Positions 16,401 to 24,892 of a stretch of DNA of 64,000 nucleotides are shown one piece after another; the stretch's first letter is position 1, and every line of letters starts with the position of its first letter. A program made the position numbers and the translations under genes. The notes beneath the pieces are model-generated. The model saw nothing but the letters and a program-made list of their open reading frames with translations, had not been told where the DNA came from and did no database searches. Source of the stretch: Bradyrhizobium genosp. SA-3 (GTDB taxonomy: Bacteria; Pseudomonadota; Alphaproteobacteria; Rhizobiales; Xanthobacteraceae); assembly GCF_004212635.1 (NCBI RefSeq), contig NZ_PSRT01000028.1:1-64000 (forward strand). The letters are read 5' to 3'.

Positions 16401-17546
16401 ATGTCCTACCGCTCCTCCTGGATGACCGAAGAGCTCGAAATCTTCCGCGACCAGTTCCGGAAATACCTTGCCAAGGACCTGGCGCCGCACGCCGAAAAAT
16501 GGCGCGAGCAGAAGATGGTCGACCGCTTCGCCTGGCGCGGGCTCGGCGAGATGGGCGCGCTGCTGGCGAGCGTGCCGGAGGCATATGGCGGGCTGGGCGC
16601 CACCTTCGCCTATGACGCCGCCGTGCTGGACGACCTCGAAAGCACGGTGCCGGAGCTGACGACCGGCGTCTCCGTGCACAGCGCCATCGTCGCGCACTAC
16701 ATCCTCAATTACGGCTCGGAGGAGCAGAAGAAGCGCTGGCTGCCGAAGATGGCCTCGGGCGAGATGGTCGGCGCCATCGCCATGACCGAGCCCGGCACCG
16801 GCTCGGATTTGCAGGCCGTGAAGACCACGGCGAAGAAGCAGGGCAATTCCTACGTCATCAACGGCCAGAAAACGTTCATCACCAACGGCCAGGCCGCCGA
16901 TCTCGTCATCGTGGTCGCGCGCACCGGCGAGGCGGGCGCCAAGGGTATTTCGCTGATCGTGGTCGAGACTGCGGGGGCCGAAGGCTATCGGCGCGGGCGC
17001 AATCTCGACAAGATCGGCCTTCACGCCTCCGACACCTCGGAACTGTTCTTCGACAATGTGCAGGTCGCCCCGGAGAACCTGCTGGGCAATGAGGAAGGAC
17101 AGGGCTTTGTGCAGCTGATGCAGCAATTGCCGCAGGAGCGCCTTGCGCTCGCGGTCGGCGCCGTCGCCGCGATGGAGCGCGCGATCAAGCTCACCACCGA
17201 TTACACCAAGGAGCGGAAAGCGTTCGGCAAGCCGCTGATGGACTTCCAGAACACCGCCTTCACCCTCGCCGAGCGCAAGACCGAGGCGATGATCGCGCGC
17301 GTCTTCGTCGACTGGTGCATCGAGCGCCTGATTGCCAAAGATCTCGACACGGTCACGGCGCCGATGGCGAAATATTGGTGCTCGGAGAAGCAGGTCGAGA
17401 CCGCCGACGAATGCCTCCAGCTGTTCGGTGGCTACGGCTACATGCAGGAATACCCGATCTCCCGCATCTTCATCGATTCCCGCATCCAGAAGATCTACGG
17501 CGGCACCAACGAAATCATGAAGCTGTTGATCGCAAGGTCGCTATGA
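16401..17546 (+). CDS. Acyl-CoA dehydrogenase
   Basis: A 381-residue flavoprotein with the FAD/substrate signature AMTEPGTGSDL, ITNG, and the C-terminal QLFGGYGYMQEYPISRIFID followed by KIYGGTNEIMK, which carries the catalytic glutamate of the long/medium-chain group. It oxidises acyl-CoA to trans-2-enoyl-CoA, passing electrons to ETF. ATG 16401 is chosen because the upstream frame extension is non-homologous. It follows the SDR gene by 140 bp and may share its control. Confidence 0.88.
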   Translation: MSYRSSWMTEELEIFRDQFRKYLAKDLAPHAEKWREQKMVDRFAWRGLGEMGALLASVPEAYGGLGATFAYDAAVLDDLESTVPELTTGVSVHSAIVAHYILNYGSEEQKKRWLPKMASGEMVGAIAMTEPGTGSDLQAVKTTAKKQGNSYVINGQKTFITNGQAADLVIVVARTGEAGAKGISLIVVETAGAEGYRRGRNLDKIGLHASDTSELFFDNVQVAPENLLGNEEGQGFVQLMQQLPQERLALAVGAVAAMERAIKLTTDYTKERKAFGKPLMDFQNTAFTLAERKTEAMIARVFVDWCIERLIAKDLDTVTAPMAKYWCSEKQVETADECLQLFGGYGYMQEYPISRIFIDSRIQKIYGGTNEIMKLLIARSL

Positions 17547-17566
17547 TCATGTCGCTGTAGCTCCAT

Positions 17567-18547
17567 TCATCGCGTGCGCCAGTCGCGCGGCCGGCAGCCG
17601 AAGCGCTGCTTGAAACGCCGCGAGAAGTGAGAGAGGTCCGAGAAGCCCCAGTCGAACGCAATGGCACCGATCGCGCGGTCCGCCATTGCGGGATCGTTGA
17701 GATCCCTGGCGACGCCCTCCAGACGACGGTCGATGACATAATCGGTAAAACTGCAACCCGACCGTTCCATGAGCTTGTGCACATAGCGCTCGCTGATGCC
17801 AACGGCCTCGGCGATATCCGCCACCGCAAGACCAGGCTCGCGGAGCCGCTGGTGAACGGCTCGCTTCAGCGCCAATGCGGTCGCGTCGGCAAGAGTTTCG
17901 GCTTCTGCGGTGTGCACGCGGCTACGCCGCGACAGGCTCACCGCGACCAATTCGATCAGCGCCCGGAACAGCCGCACACCCTCGTCCTCAGTCATGCGCA
18001 GCGCGCCGTCGCTGAGTGTACGCGCGGTCTCGACGATGAGATGGCCGACATAGGGATCATCGGAGACGCGCGCAGCAGCGACGTCAAATGAGGCCGGCAA
18101 CCGCTCGCGCAAGGCCTCTGCGGGCACCCAGAACCAGGCGACGCACAACTGCGGTCCGCGGTCGTGCAGAAGCGCAAACTGCCGATCGCTGTCGAAGATG
18201 CCGACCTGTCCGGACGAGAGACTGATCTCGCGACTCCCCTGCTGGATGCGACAACGGCCCGTCAGCTTCAGATTGAGATAGAAGCAGCTGCGGTCGGACG
18301 CCGCGATGTCGGCCGCTGATCGGCGCACCACGTGTTCGGGGAAGCTGACGCGGTTGATCGCGCCATCGCCGAGGCGGATGTGTTCGACGCTGGCAGGGAA
18401 ACCAGCAGCTGCCGCCGGCTCCGGCGTCAGATTCATGAAGGCCTGGCAGATCGCCTCGCGATAATAGGCGAATTGCTCGTCCGACCGCATGCCGGCGGTA
18501 TTCCAGGCTGATTGGCGCGACGGAACGGCGCGCTCGATCTGCTGCAT
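17567..18547 (-). CDS. AraC family transcriptional regulator
   Basis: A 326-residue protein: N-terminal cupin-like AraC-binding domain (about 1-200) and C-terminal double helix-turn-helix (LAVADIAEAVGISERYVHKLMERSG ... IGAIAFDWGFSDLSHFSRRFKQRFG). The start ATG 18547 follows directly after two direct repeats (18548-18582). It is divergent from an alpha/beta hydrolase gene, which it probably regulates. Confidence 0.87.
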   Translation of the reverse strand: MQQIERAVPSRQSAWNTAGMRSDEQFAYYREAICQAFMNLTPEPAAAAGFPASVEHIRLGDGAINRVSFPEHVVRRSAADIAASDRSCFYLNLKLTGRCRIQQGSREISLSSGQVGIFDSDRQFALLHDRGPQLCVAWFWVPAEALRERLPASFDVAAARVSDDPYVGHLIVETARTLSDGALRMTEDEGVRLFRALIELVAVSLSRRSRVHTAEAETLADATALALKRAVHQRLREPGLAVADIAEAVGISERYVHKLMERSGCSFTDYVIDRRLEGVARDLNDPAMADRAIGAIAFDWGFSDLSHFSRRFKQRFGCRPRDWRTR

Positions 18548-18582
18548 CGGTTCACTCCGAGACCAATCCGGTTCACTCCCAG
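18548..18582. promoter_or_regulatory. Direct repeats, AraC-type half sites
   Basis: CGGTTCACTCC occurs at 18548-18558 and again at 18569-18579, a 21-bp period (two helical turns), each followed by a near-identical AG-ending triplet. Tandem half sites with this spacing suit an AraC dimer. They lie in the AraC leader, so autoregulation is the simplest role. Confidence 0.45.
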
Positions 18583-18687
18583 CCAAGCAACAAATCCGTT
18601 GCTGGTCCAGATTGGCCGCGCGGCGACACTGCGCCCGCCAAGACCATCTTGCGTCGATCTAACCACACCCTCGGGAGGAGCCACAAC

Positions 18688-19413
18688 ATGTCGACCTACG
18701 TTCTCGTCCATGGCGCCTGGCACACCGGTGCCGAGTTCGAGCCCGTCGCGGCACCGATCCGCGCCGCCGGCCATCAGGTCTACACGCCGACGATTAAGGG
18801 CAACCGTCCGGGCGATGCCAAGACGACAGGGCTGAAGGAAGCGATCCAGTCAATCGTCGACTATCTTGCCGAGAACGATCTGAAGGATGTCATCCTGCTC
18901 GGACATTCCTATGGCGGCATGATCATCACCGGCGTCGCCGACCTCGCGCCCGAACGCATTCGCCGCCTGGTCTATTGGAATGCCTTCGTGCCGAACAGCG
19001 GCGAATGCCTCAACGACATGGTGCCACCGCACTATATCGGGCTGTTCGACGCGATCGCGGCCGAACGCGGCGATGGCTCGGTGGTGCTGCCTTTCCCGAT
19101 CTGGCGCGAGGCCTTCATCAACGATGCCGATCTGGAGACGGCGCAGCGCGCCTACGACGTCCTCAATCCGCATCCGCTCGCGACCTTCACCGACAAGATC
19201 GCGCTCAAGGCCAATCCGGCCGAGATGCCGCTGGCAAAATCCTACATCAACTGCACCGAAGACACGGCGCTGCCGCACAGCTACTCCTGGCATCCGCGCC
19301 TGTCGGAGAAGCTCGGCCTGTTCCGCCTGGTGCAGGTGCCGGGAAGCCACGAACTGTGCTTCTCCGATCCGGCGCGCCTCGCCAAAGCCATCATGGAGGC
19401 AGGACGCGACTGA
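18688..19413 (+). CDS. Alpha/beta hydrolase (MES/hydroxynitrile-lyase-like)
   Basis: A 241-residue alpha/beta hydrolase with oxyanion segment YVLVHGAWHTG, nucleophile LGHSYGGM, and late catalytic histidine in PGSHELCFS. The short compact form resembles plant-type methylesterase/hydroxynitrile-lyase proteins common in rhizobia as unassigned esterases. ATG 18688 has the ribosome site gggaggag. Divergent from the AraC gene. Confidence 0.85.
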   Translation: MSTYVLVHGAWHTGAEFEPVAAPIRAAGHQVYTPTIKGNRPGDAKTTGLKEAIQSIVDYLAENDLKDVILLGHSYGGMIITGVADLAPERIRRLVYWNAFVPNSGECLNDMVPPHYIGLFDAIAAERGDGSVVLPFPIWREAFINDADLETAQRAYDVLNPHPLATFTDKIALKANPAEMPLAKSYINCTEDTALPHSYSWHPRLSEKLGLFRLVQVPGSHELCFSDPARLAKAIMEAGRD

Positions 19414-19451
19414 CCGGCGCGTCGCGATCGCGCGCTTAGCGAAAGTCCCGC

Positions 19452-20591
19452 TCAATTCGGATGCCACCAGCGGCCGCCGATGACGACGCCTTCAGAGACG
19501 ATCTTCCTGTTACCGATCAGGTGCTCGCCAACGACGTCTTCATAATCGAACTGGCTTTGCTTGACCGAGATCAGCGTGGCGTCGCCGACGCTGCCCGGCT
19601 TGAGGCTGCCGAGCTCGGGCCGCCGCAGCGCCATCGCCGCATTCACCGTCGAGGCCGCAATCACATCCGGCAGCTCCATGCCCATGCACAGGAATTTCGA
19701 CATGGTCGTGACCTGGTCGTAGGCGGGACCGTCGATGCACAGCATGTGGATGTCGGAGGAGATCGTGTCCGGATAGAAGCCGTTGGCGAGCATGGCGCGC
19801 GCGGTCTTGAACGCGAACGAGCCCTTGCCGTGGCCGATGTCGAACAGCACGCCGCGCTCGCGCGCATCCAGCACCGCCTTCTTCACCGTGCCCTGTGCGG
19901 TCGCCGGCGTGTTGGGGAAGGGGCGGAACGCATGGGTGAGCACGTCGCCGGGACGCAGGCGCGCCAGCACCTCCTCATAGCTCGGCGGCGGATGGTCGAT
20001 ATGCGCCATCAAGGGCATGCCGACCTCGTTGGCGACTTCCAGGGCGATGTCGAGCGGCACGACGCCCGACGTGCCCGACGAATGCAGGCCGACGCGCACC
20101 TTGATGCCGACGATGAGGTCGCGGTTGGCATCGGCCACCTTGGCGGCATCGACCGGATTCATCAGCCGCAGCTCCTCGCTCTCGCCGACCATGATCCGGT
20201 GCGAGAAGCCGAAAATGCCGGCATGGGAGACGTGCAAGTATGCAAGGATGCGGACCTGGCTCGGCTCGATCACATGCTTGCGGAAGCCGGCGAAATTGCC
20301 CGGCCCTGCACTGCCGGTGTCGATCGCCGTGGTGACGCCGGAGAGGCGGCAGAATTCCTCGGCATCGATGCCGAGCGAGGTGCCGCCCCAATAGACATGG
20401 GTGTGGAGATCGATCAGCCCCGGCGTCACGATGAGCTGCGAGACGTCACGGACCTCGGTCCCCGGGTCCGCCTTGAGCCCGCTGCCCACCGCCGCGACCT
20501 TGCCGCCGGCAAAGGCGACGTCGGTCACTGCGTCGAGCTTCTGGGACGGATCGACCACACGGCCGCCGCGCAGGATCAAGTCGAAAGGCAT
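19452..20591 (-). CDS. Amidohydrolase/deacetylase family metallohydrolase
   Basis: A 379-residue TIM-barrel metalloenzyme: N-terminal LRGGRVVDPSQKLDAVTDVAFAGGK, metal-binding LIDLHTHVYWG, then PLMAHID, GDVLTHAF, FDIGHGKG and late SSDIHML aspartate/histidine sites, all expected for a binuclear amidohydrolase. The closest group is the EF_0837/AHA_3915 deacetylases, often mislabelled dihydroorotase. Substrate unknown. ATG 20591 matches the usual MPFDLILRGG opening. Confidence 0.85.
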   Translation of the reverse strand: MPFDLILRGGRVVDPSQKLDAVTDVAFAGGKVAAVGSGLKADPGTEVRDVSQLIVTPGLIDLHTHVYWGGTSLGIDAEEFCRLSGVTTAIDTGSAGPGNFAGFRKHVIEPSQVRILAYLHVSHAGIFGFSHRIMVGESEELRLMNPVDAAKVADANRDLIVGIKVRVGLHSSGTSGVVPLDIALEVANEVGMPLMAHIDHPPPSYEEVLARLRPGDVLTHAFRPFPNTPATAQGTVKKAVLDARERGVLFDIGHGKGSFAFKTARAMLANGFYPDTISSDIHMLCIDGPAYDQVTTMSKFLCMGMELPDVIAASTVNAAMALRRPELGSLKPGSVGDATLISVKQSQFDYEDVVGEHLIGNRKIVSEGVVIGGRWWHPN

Positions 20592-20737
20592 CGTCGTCTC
20601 CGGAATTGTGGCCAGGCTTGCAGATGGCGGCCGTGCGGCCTTAGTCGCCGTCCTGCCTATAGCAAATCTTGTAGCAAATCTTGCACCAGCCGGGCAAAGC
20701 GCGGAGACGATCGAGAACGGAGCCCGCCGCTCGCCGG

Positions 20738-21733
20738 TCAACCGTGCCGGCGCCACTCCTCGAAATCATCTTCGACGAATGCGGCGGCGGCCTTTGCAGC
20801 AGCATGCAGCCAATCATTGTCGCGTTTAATCAGGTCTGCGGCGATCGTGGTCGATGCGCCTGCCGTCGCGGCGTGAATGGCGCCGATGTCAAATCCCATG
20901 ACGTTGAGCAGATCGAGCTCCAGGCTCATGTTCGCGTGATCCCCGAGATTGATCTTGCGGGAGTCGGGCGCAAGGCGCCGGATCACGAAGCCATTTTGGC
21001 GTTCGAGCACGAGGTGTGGATCGGGAGCTCGATACGAACCTTTTGCGAGATCGAGGAAGCGCAGCTTGCCTTTCTGATCATGCGCCCAATCCCAGGCCGA
21101 TGGCACCAGCGCCTTAGCTTCCCTGACGATTTGGCCGCCGCACCAATCGGCAATGGCGAGGAATCGCGGCCGGCCCAAGCTGCCGACACCTGCCACGCGC
21201 GTCGCAAAGCGATCGAATGCGGCACCGGGCGGTAATTTCTTGCGGAGTGCTGCGGCAACAGCAGACGGTGGCTTCGCTCGCGGATATTTCTCCACCTCGT
21301 CCCAGAACTCATGGCGTTCGTCGTCGGTGCATGTCACGTAAGCGCGCATCCAGCTCGCCTGCTCATCCAGGAGCGAGGGCCGCGGTTGTTTGAGACCCTT
21401 CTTGTAACCATCAAGAATCGCCTTTGCGGCGTCACCGTTGCCGACGTGGGTCATGGCCCTCGCCTTCTTTTTCTTGGCCTTTGGCGCCAGCCGAGCGCTC
21501 GTCGCAAGGCGCACGAGATCGAAGGGATAGGCAATGCTCGCGGCCTCGTCGAAATCGTTGACGCCCCAGACGAGGCGTCCCTCCGCGTCGCGCCAAGTCC
21601 CGAAATTTTCGATATGGGTGTCCCCCACGGACGGCACGCGCGGCGCGTCCGTCAACTCCGGGCAGAGCGCTTCAATACATCTCGCCCAGCGGAAGAAGGT
21701 TGCACGAAGGAAGACGAACGGGTCGTCCTTCAT
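20738..21733 (-). CDS. DUF2252 family protein
   Basis: At least 331 residues with DUF2252 features: GDTHIENFGTWRD near residue 37, VNDFDEAASIAYPFDLVRLATS and a C-terminal region with R-R-L-A-P-D-S. The fold is kinase/aminoglycoside-phosphotransferase-like; function is unknown. The frame stays open upstream of ATG 21733 to 21880 and encodes plausible protein (FERWLRSQCKVVERDLDEKH), which looks like the true N-terminus, but no ATG, GTG or TTG precedes it. Start therefore uncertain. Confidence 0.8.
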   Translation of the reverse strand: MKDDPFVFLRATFFRWARCIEALCPELTDAPRVPSVGDTHIENFGTWRDAEGRLVWGVNDFDEAASIAYPFDLVRLATSARLAPKAKKKKARAMTHVGNGDAAKAILDGYKKGLKQPRPSLLDEQASWMRAYVTCTDDERHEFWDEVEKYPRAKPPSAVAAALRKKLPPGAAFDRFATRVAGVGSLGRPRFLAIADWCGGQIVREAKALVPSAWDWAHDQKGKLRFLDLAKGSYRAPDPHLVLERQNGFVIRRLAPDSRKINLGDHANMSLELDLLNVMGFDIGAIHAATAGASTTIAADLIKRDNDWLHAAAKAAAAFVEDDFEEWRRHG

Positions 21734-21883
21734 CTTTTTGTGCTTTTCGTCGAGGTCGCGCTCGACGACCTTGCATTGGGAACGCAGCCAGCGCTCGAAC
21801 TCTCCGTTGTCGTCCAGAAATGAACGCGGCCAGATCCCACCGCGACTATTTGACTTCTGCTTGATGACCGCCAGAACCTTCTA

Positions 21884-22135
21884 AAAAGAATGATGATGAG
21901 CAAGTTCGCGGAAATGATTGCGAGCTGCGTCGCTATGAACAGGCGTCCAGATATTCAATCGCAGAGCGAGCACGATAGCCCCGGCACTATTTTCCCGCTA
22001 GTCGGATGATATGGCGTTGCCATTGCCACCCGCAGGGTCACAGCAGGCGAACACGAGGGCGAAACAAAGAGATAGGGAATATGCGCGCGAGCCCACCCAG
22101 CATCTGGCGAGCAATACGTTAAGTATCTGAGATTA
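21884..22135. other. Intergenic gap, no gene seen
   Basis: A spacer between the DUF2252 gene and the tRNA. I see no coding frame, no repeat of the families found elsewhere and no clear terminator. The upstream signals of DUF2252 should be here. Confidence 0.5.
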
Positions 22136-22212
<77 letters not shown>

Positions 22213-22356
22213 GCGGAACCCGGAGCTTGCGGGTTCGGTCCCCTCATAGCAGAGCAGGATGCCGTTCGCCAGCCGCATCGCGGGCCAGGTTGTCGTCAAG
22301 GGAAGCGAGACGGCTGTACAATCTCGTCCCGGATCCCTTTCTGCGGAGCAGCCCAC

Positions 22357-22716
22357 ATGATCGAAAGCATCAGCGCCATCACGCTCGGCACGCATGACAT
22401 GGCGCGCGCCGTGCGCTTCTACCGTTCGCTAGGGTTCGAGCTCCTCCATGGCGGCGAAGCCGCAGCATTTACCAGCTTTCGTGCCGGCACCGGCTATCTC
22501 AACCTGACGGCACAGCCAGACGACAAGCGCTGGTCCTGGTGGGGCCGCGTCATCTTCTATGTCGCCGATGTCGATGCGACCTTTGAGCAGGCGCGCGCCG
22601 CCGGATGGCAGCCGTCGACCACGCCGCGCGATGCGGAATGGGGCGAACGCTATTTCCATCTCACCGACCCCGACGGCCATGAGCTCAGCTTCGCACGCCC
22701 CCTGCGCGGGCCATGA
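22357..22716 (+). CDS. VOC/glyoxalase superfamily protein
   Basis: A 119-residue single VOC domain: ITLGTHDMARAVRFYRSLGF, then IFYVADVDATFEQARAAG and FHLTDPDGHELSFARPL. Metal-binding residues of glyoxalase I or extradiol enzymes are only partly evident, so the reaction is unassigned. ATG 22357 gives the standard N-terminus; the longer frame runs back through the tRNA. Confidence 0.85.
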   Translation: MIESISAITLGTHDMARAVRFYRSLGFELLHGGEAAAFTSFRAGTGYLNLTAQPDDKRWSWWGRVIFYVADVDATFEQARAAGWQPSTTPRDAEWGERYFHLTDPDGHELSFARPLRGP

Positions 22717-22728
22717 AACGGCGATCGG

Positions 22729-23685
22729 CTACGCCCTGATATTGTTGTCCCTGACCACCTTGCCCCAATAGGCGACCTGCTTGTCGAAGAAGGTCTTGAA
22801 GGCAGCGCCGTCCTCGAGCAGCAACGTCATGTGCTGCGTGTCCTTGAGCTGGGCGGCGGTCGCGGGCTCGCTCAGGATCTCCTTGGACGCCGTCGCCATC
22901 GCAGCCACGATGTCGGGTGGCGTGCCTGCGGGCGCGAAGATGCCCCACCAGGCACGCGTCTCGAAATCCGGAAAGCCCGCCTCGATCGCGGTCTGCGTGT
23001 CCGGCAAGGCCGGCAGCCGCGTGCGGCCGAGCTGCAGGATCGGCCGCAGCATGTTGGTGCCGAGCTGGGCTGCGACCAGCGCCGCCGATCCCGCGATGAG
23101 ATCGACATGGCCGCCGAGCACGTCGTTCATCGCCGGCCCGCCGCCACGATAGGGCACGTGCATGATCTCGACGCCGGCCTTGCTGCCGAGCACGGTCATG
23201 GCGAGATGGCCGAGCGTGCCGATGCCGACGGAGGCATATTTCACCGCACCGGGGGATGCCTTGCAGGCCGCCACCACGTCCGCGAAGCTCTTGTAAGGGC
23301 GGCCGGCGCCCGCGGCGATCACGTAAGGCGCGGTGCCCACCAGCAGGACCGGCATCAGCTCGCGCTCGACGTCGACCGGCGGCTTGTCGAGGATGGCCGG
23401 GATCACTGCGTGGGAATCGAATGTCACCAGGAACGTCGAGCCGTCCGCCGGGCTCTTGGCGACCTGCGCCGCACCGAGCGCGCCGGCGGCGCCTGACTTG
23501 TTCTCGACCACGACGATGCGGCCAAGCTTGGTTTGCAGATTGGACTGCAACAGCCGCGCCATGGCGTCGGTCGATCCGCCCGGCGGGAACGGCACCACCA
23601 GCGTGATCTTGCCGGCCTGCGCCGCTGCCGGCGCCATCGCGAGAACGGCCGGTGCGGCCAAGAGCGCGCGTCGTGTGATCGTCAT
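22729..23685 (-). CDS. Bug/TctC-type periplasmic substrate-binding protein
   Basis: A 318-residue receptor of the tripartite tricarboxylate transporter family. It has a signal peptide with TRR (TRRALLAAPAVLAMAPAAA), the opening ITLVVPFPPGGSTDAMAR and KSGAAGALGA, then MHVPYRGGGPAMNDVLGGHVDL. Such Bug proteins bind diverse carboxylates and are often not linked to the membrane subunits, as here. Strong ribosome site (aaagggaggg). Downstream on its strand from the cupin/RraA/ligase group. Confidence 0.9.
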   Translation of the reverse strand: MTITRRALLAAPAVLAMAPAAAQAGKITLVVPFPPGGSTDAMARLLQSNLQTKLGRIVVVENKSGAAGALGAAQVAKSPADGSTFLVTFDSHAVIPAILDKPPVDVERELMPVLLVGTAPYVIAAGAGRPYKSFADVVAACKASPGAVKYASVGIGTLGHLAMTVLGSKAGVEIMHVPYRGGGPAMNDVLGGHVDLIAGSAALVAAQLGTNMLRPILQLGRTRLPALPDTQTAIEAGFPDFETRAWWGIFAPAGTPPDIVAAMATASKEILSEPATAAQLKDTQHMTLLLEDGAAFKTFFDKQVAYWGKVVRDNNIRA

Positions 23686-23733
23686 GGTTCCCTCCCTTTG
23701 ATCTTTGCGCCCCGCTTTTGCTCTTTGGCGCTA

Positions 23734-23801
23734 GAGCATGATCCGGACCCGAAGGGCCGCGTAGCGCAAAGTGTGCAGCGGTTTTCCGAAAGATCATGCT
23801 C
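23734..23801. repeat. gagcatgatc ... gatcatgctc inverted repeat
   Basis: The arms gagcatgatc (23734-23743) and gatcatgctc (23792-23801) enclose a sequence with gcggttttccga. I recognise this as a short dispersed repeat frequent in rhizobial genomes. A second small hairpin, cctaagcgc gaa gcgcttagg, lies just after it at the 3' end of the cupin gene. Confidence 0.7.
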
Positions 23802-23827
23802 AAGAAAATAACCTAAGCGCGAAGCGC

Positions 23828-24199
23828 TTAGGTCGTCCCGAAGCCCGACCCCGGTTTTCTGTATTCTGGCCGCGGCGGACTAAAGATGTCCAGCACGCGG
23901 GCGCCGTCGGGGCCGGCGCGCATGGTGTGCGGCACGTTGCCGGGCGTGCGCCAGAAATCGCCCTTCTTCACCGGGATTTCCTCATCGCCCTGGACGCGGA
24001 CGGCGGAGCCGTCGAGCAGCACGCCCCATTGCTCCTCGGGATGATGGTGCAGCGTGCCCTGCGCATGCGGTGCCAGCGTCACCACCGACAGCATCGCCTG
24101 CTCGCCGGAGAAGATGCGCGTGGTCACTCCCGCCGCGAGCTCGCGAAACAATCCGTCGCTGGGATTATCAATGTTATGGAATTCGTCCTTCTGGCTCAC
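23828..24199 (-). CDS. Cupin domain protein
   Basis: A 123-residue single cupin. The metal-binding motif is HHHPEEQWGVLLDG (His, His, Glu) with the second motif GNVPHTMRAG. Small cupins of this type act as lyases, isomerases or dioxygenases; specificity cannot be read. It lies 27 bp downstream of the RraA-like gene on the same strand and is probably in one operon with it, the AMP-ligase and the Bug receptor. Confidence 0.85.
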   Translation of the reverse strand: MSQKDEFHNIDNPSDGLFRELAAGVTTRIFSGEQAMLSVVTLAPHAQGTLHHHPEEQWGVLLDGSAVRVQGDEEIPVKKGDFWRTPGNVPHTMRAGPDGARVLDIFSPPRPEYRKPGSGFGTT

Positions 24200-24226
24200 G
24201 CCATCCTCCCCTTCGTTCTCGCCTGA

Positions 24227-24867
24227 TCAGGATTTTCCATACGAGCCCTGGTAACGGCCTTCGCGGATCGCCTTCAGTGTCTCCTCCTCGCGCGCGACCT
24301 GGGCGCGGACGGCTTCGAGCAGCGCGGCAGCACCCGCGGCGGGAAACGACACCACGCCGTCCTCGTCGCCGACGACGATGTCGCCGGGCACAATCACGCT
24401 GCCACCGATCGTCACGGGCACGTTGATCTCACCGGGACCGTTCTTGTAGGGGCCGCGATGGATCACGGCGCGGGCGTAGCAGGGAAAGTCGTCGGCCGCG
24501 AAGGCCGCAACATCGCGGATCGCGCCGTCGATGACGTAGCCTTCGGCTTTGCGCCACTGGGCGATGTTCTTCATGATCTCGCCGACCAGGGCCCGGGTCT
24601 CGTCGCCGCCGCCGTCGACCACGATGACGTCGCCGGGACCGACCAGCTCGAGTGCGCGGTGGATGGCGAGATTGTCGCCGGGGCGCGTGCGCACGGTGAA
24701 GGCCGTCCCCACCAGCTTGCCGCCGCGATGATACCGCTTCAGCCCCACGGCACCGGGCAACCGGGCGAGATTGTCGGAAATCACCGAAGTCGGCGCGCCG
24801 CGAAAGCCTCGATGATCTCGGCCGGCGGCGGCTTCGGCACGCTGTTGGCAGCGATGGTGATGCTCAT
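24227..24867 (-). pseudogene. RraA-like/HMG-CHA aldolase family gene, frameshifted
   Basis: The conserved body (from GTG 24784) has GDVIVVDGGGDETRALVGEIM and the active-site VIDGAIRD with R and D spaced as in class II HMG/CHA aldolases. The first 28 codons from ATG 24867 (MSITIAANSVPKPPPAEI...) are in another frame and end in the run GCGGCGCGCCG at about 24793-24803. Adding one C there joins the frames into a normal protein of about 213 residues. So this is a single-base deletion, real or a sequencing error. If active, it would cleave a 4-hydroxy-2-oxo acid to pyruvate. Confidence 0.75.
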
Positions 24868-24892
24868 CTGGTCAGTCCTTCCGTGATGTGTC

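Noticed and set aside
19452..20591. Dihydroorotase (pyrC)
   Set aside because: The motifs fit the EF_0837-type deacetylases and there is no pyrimidine context.
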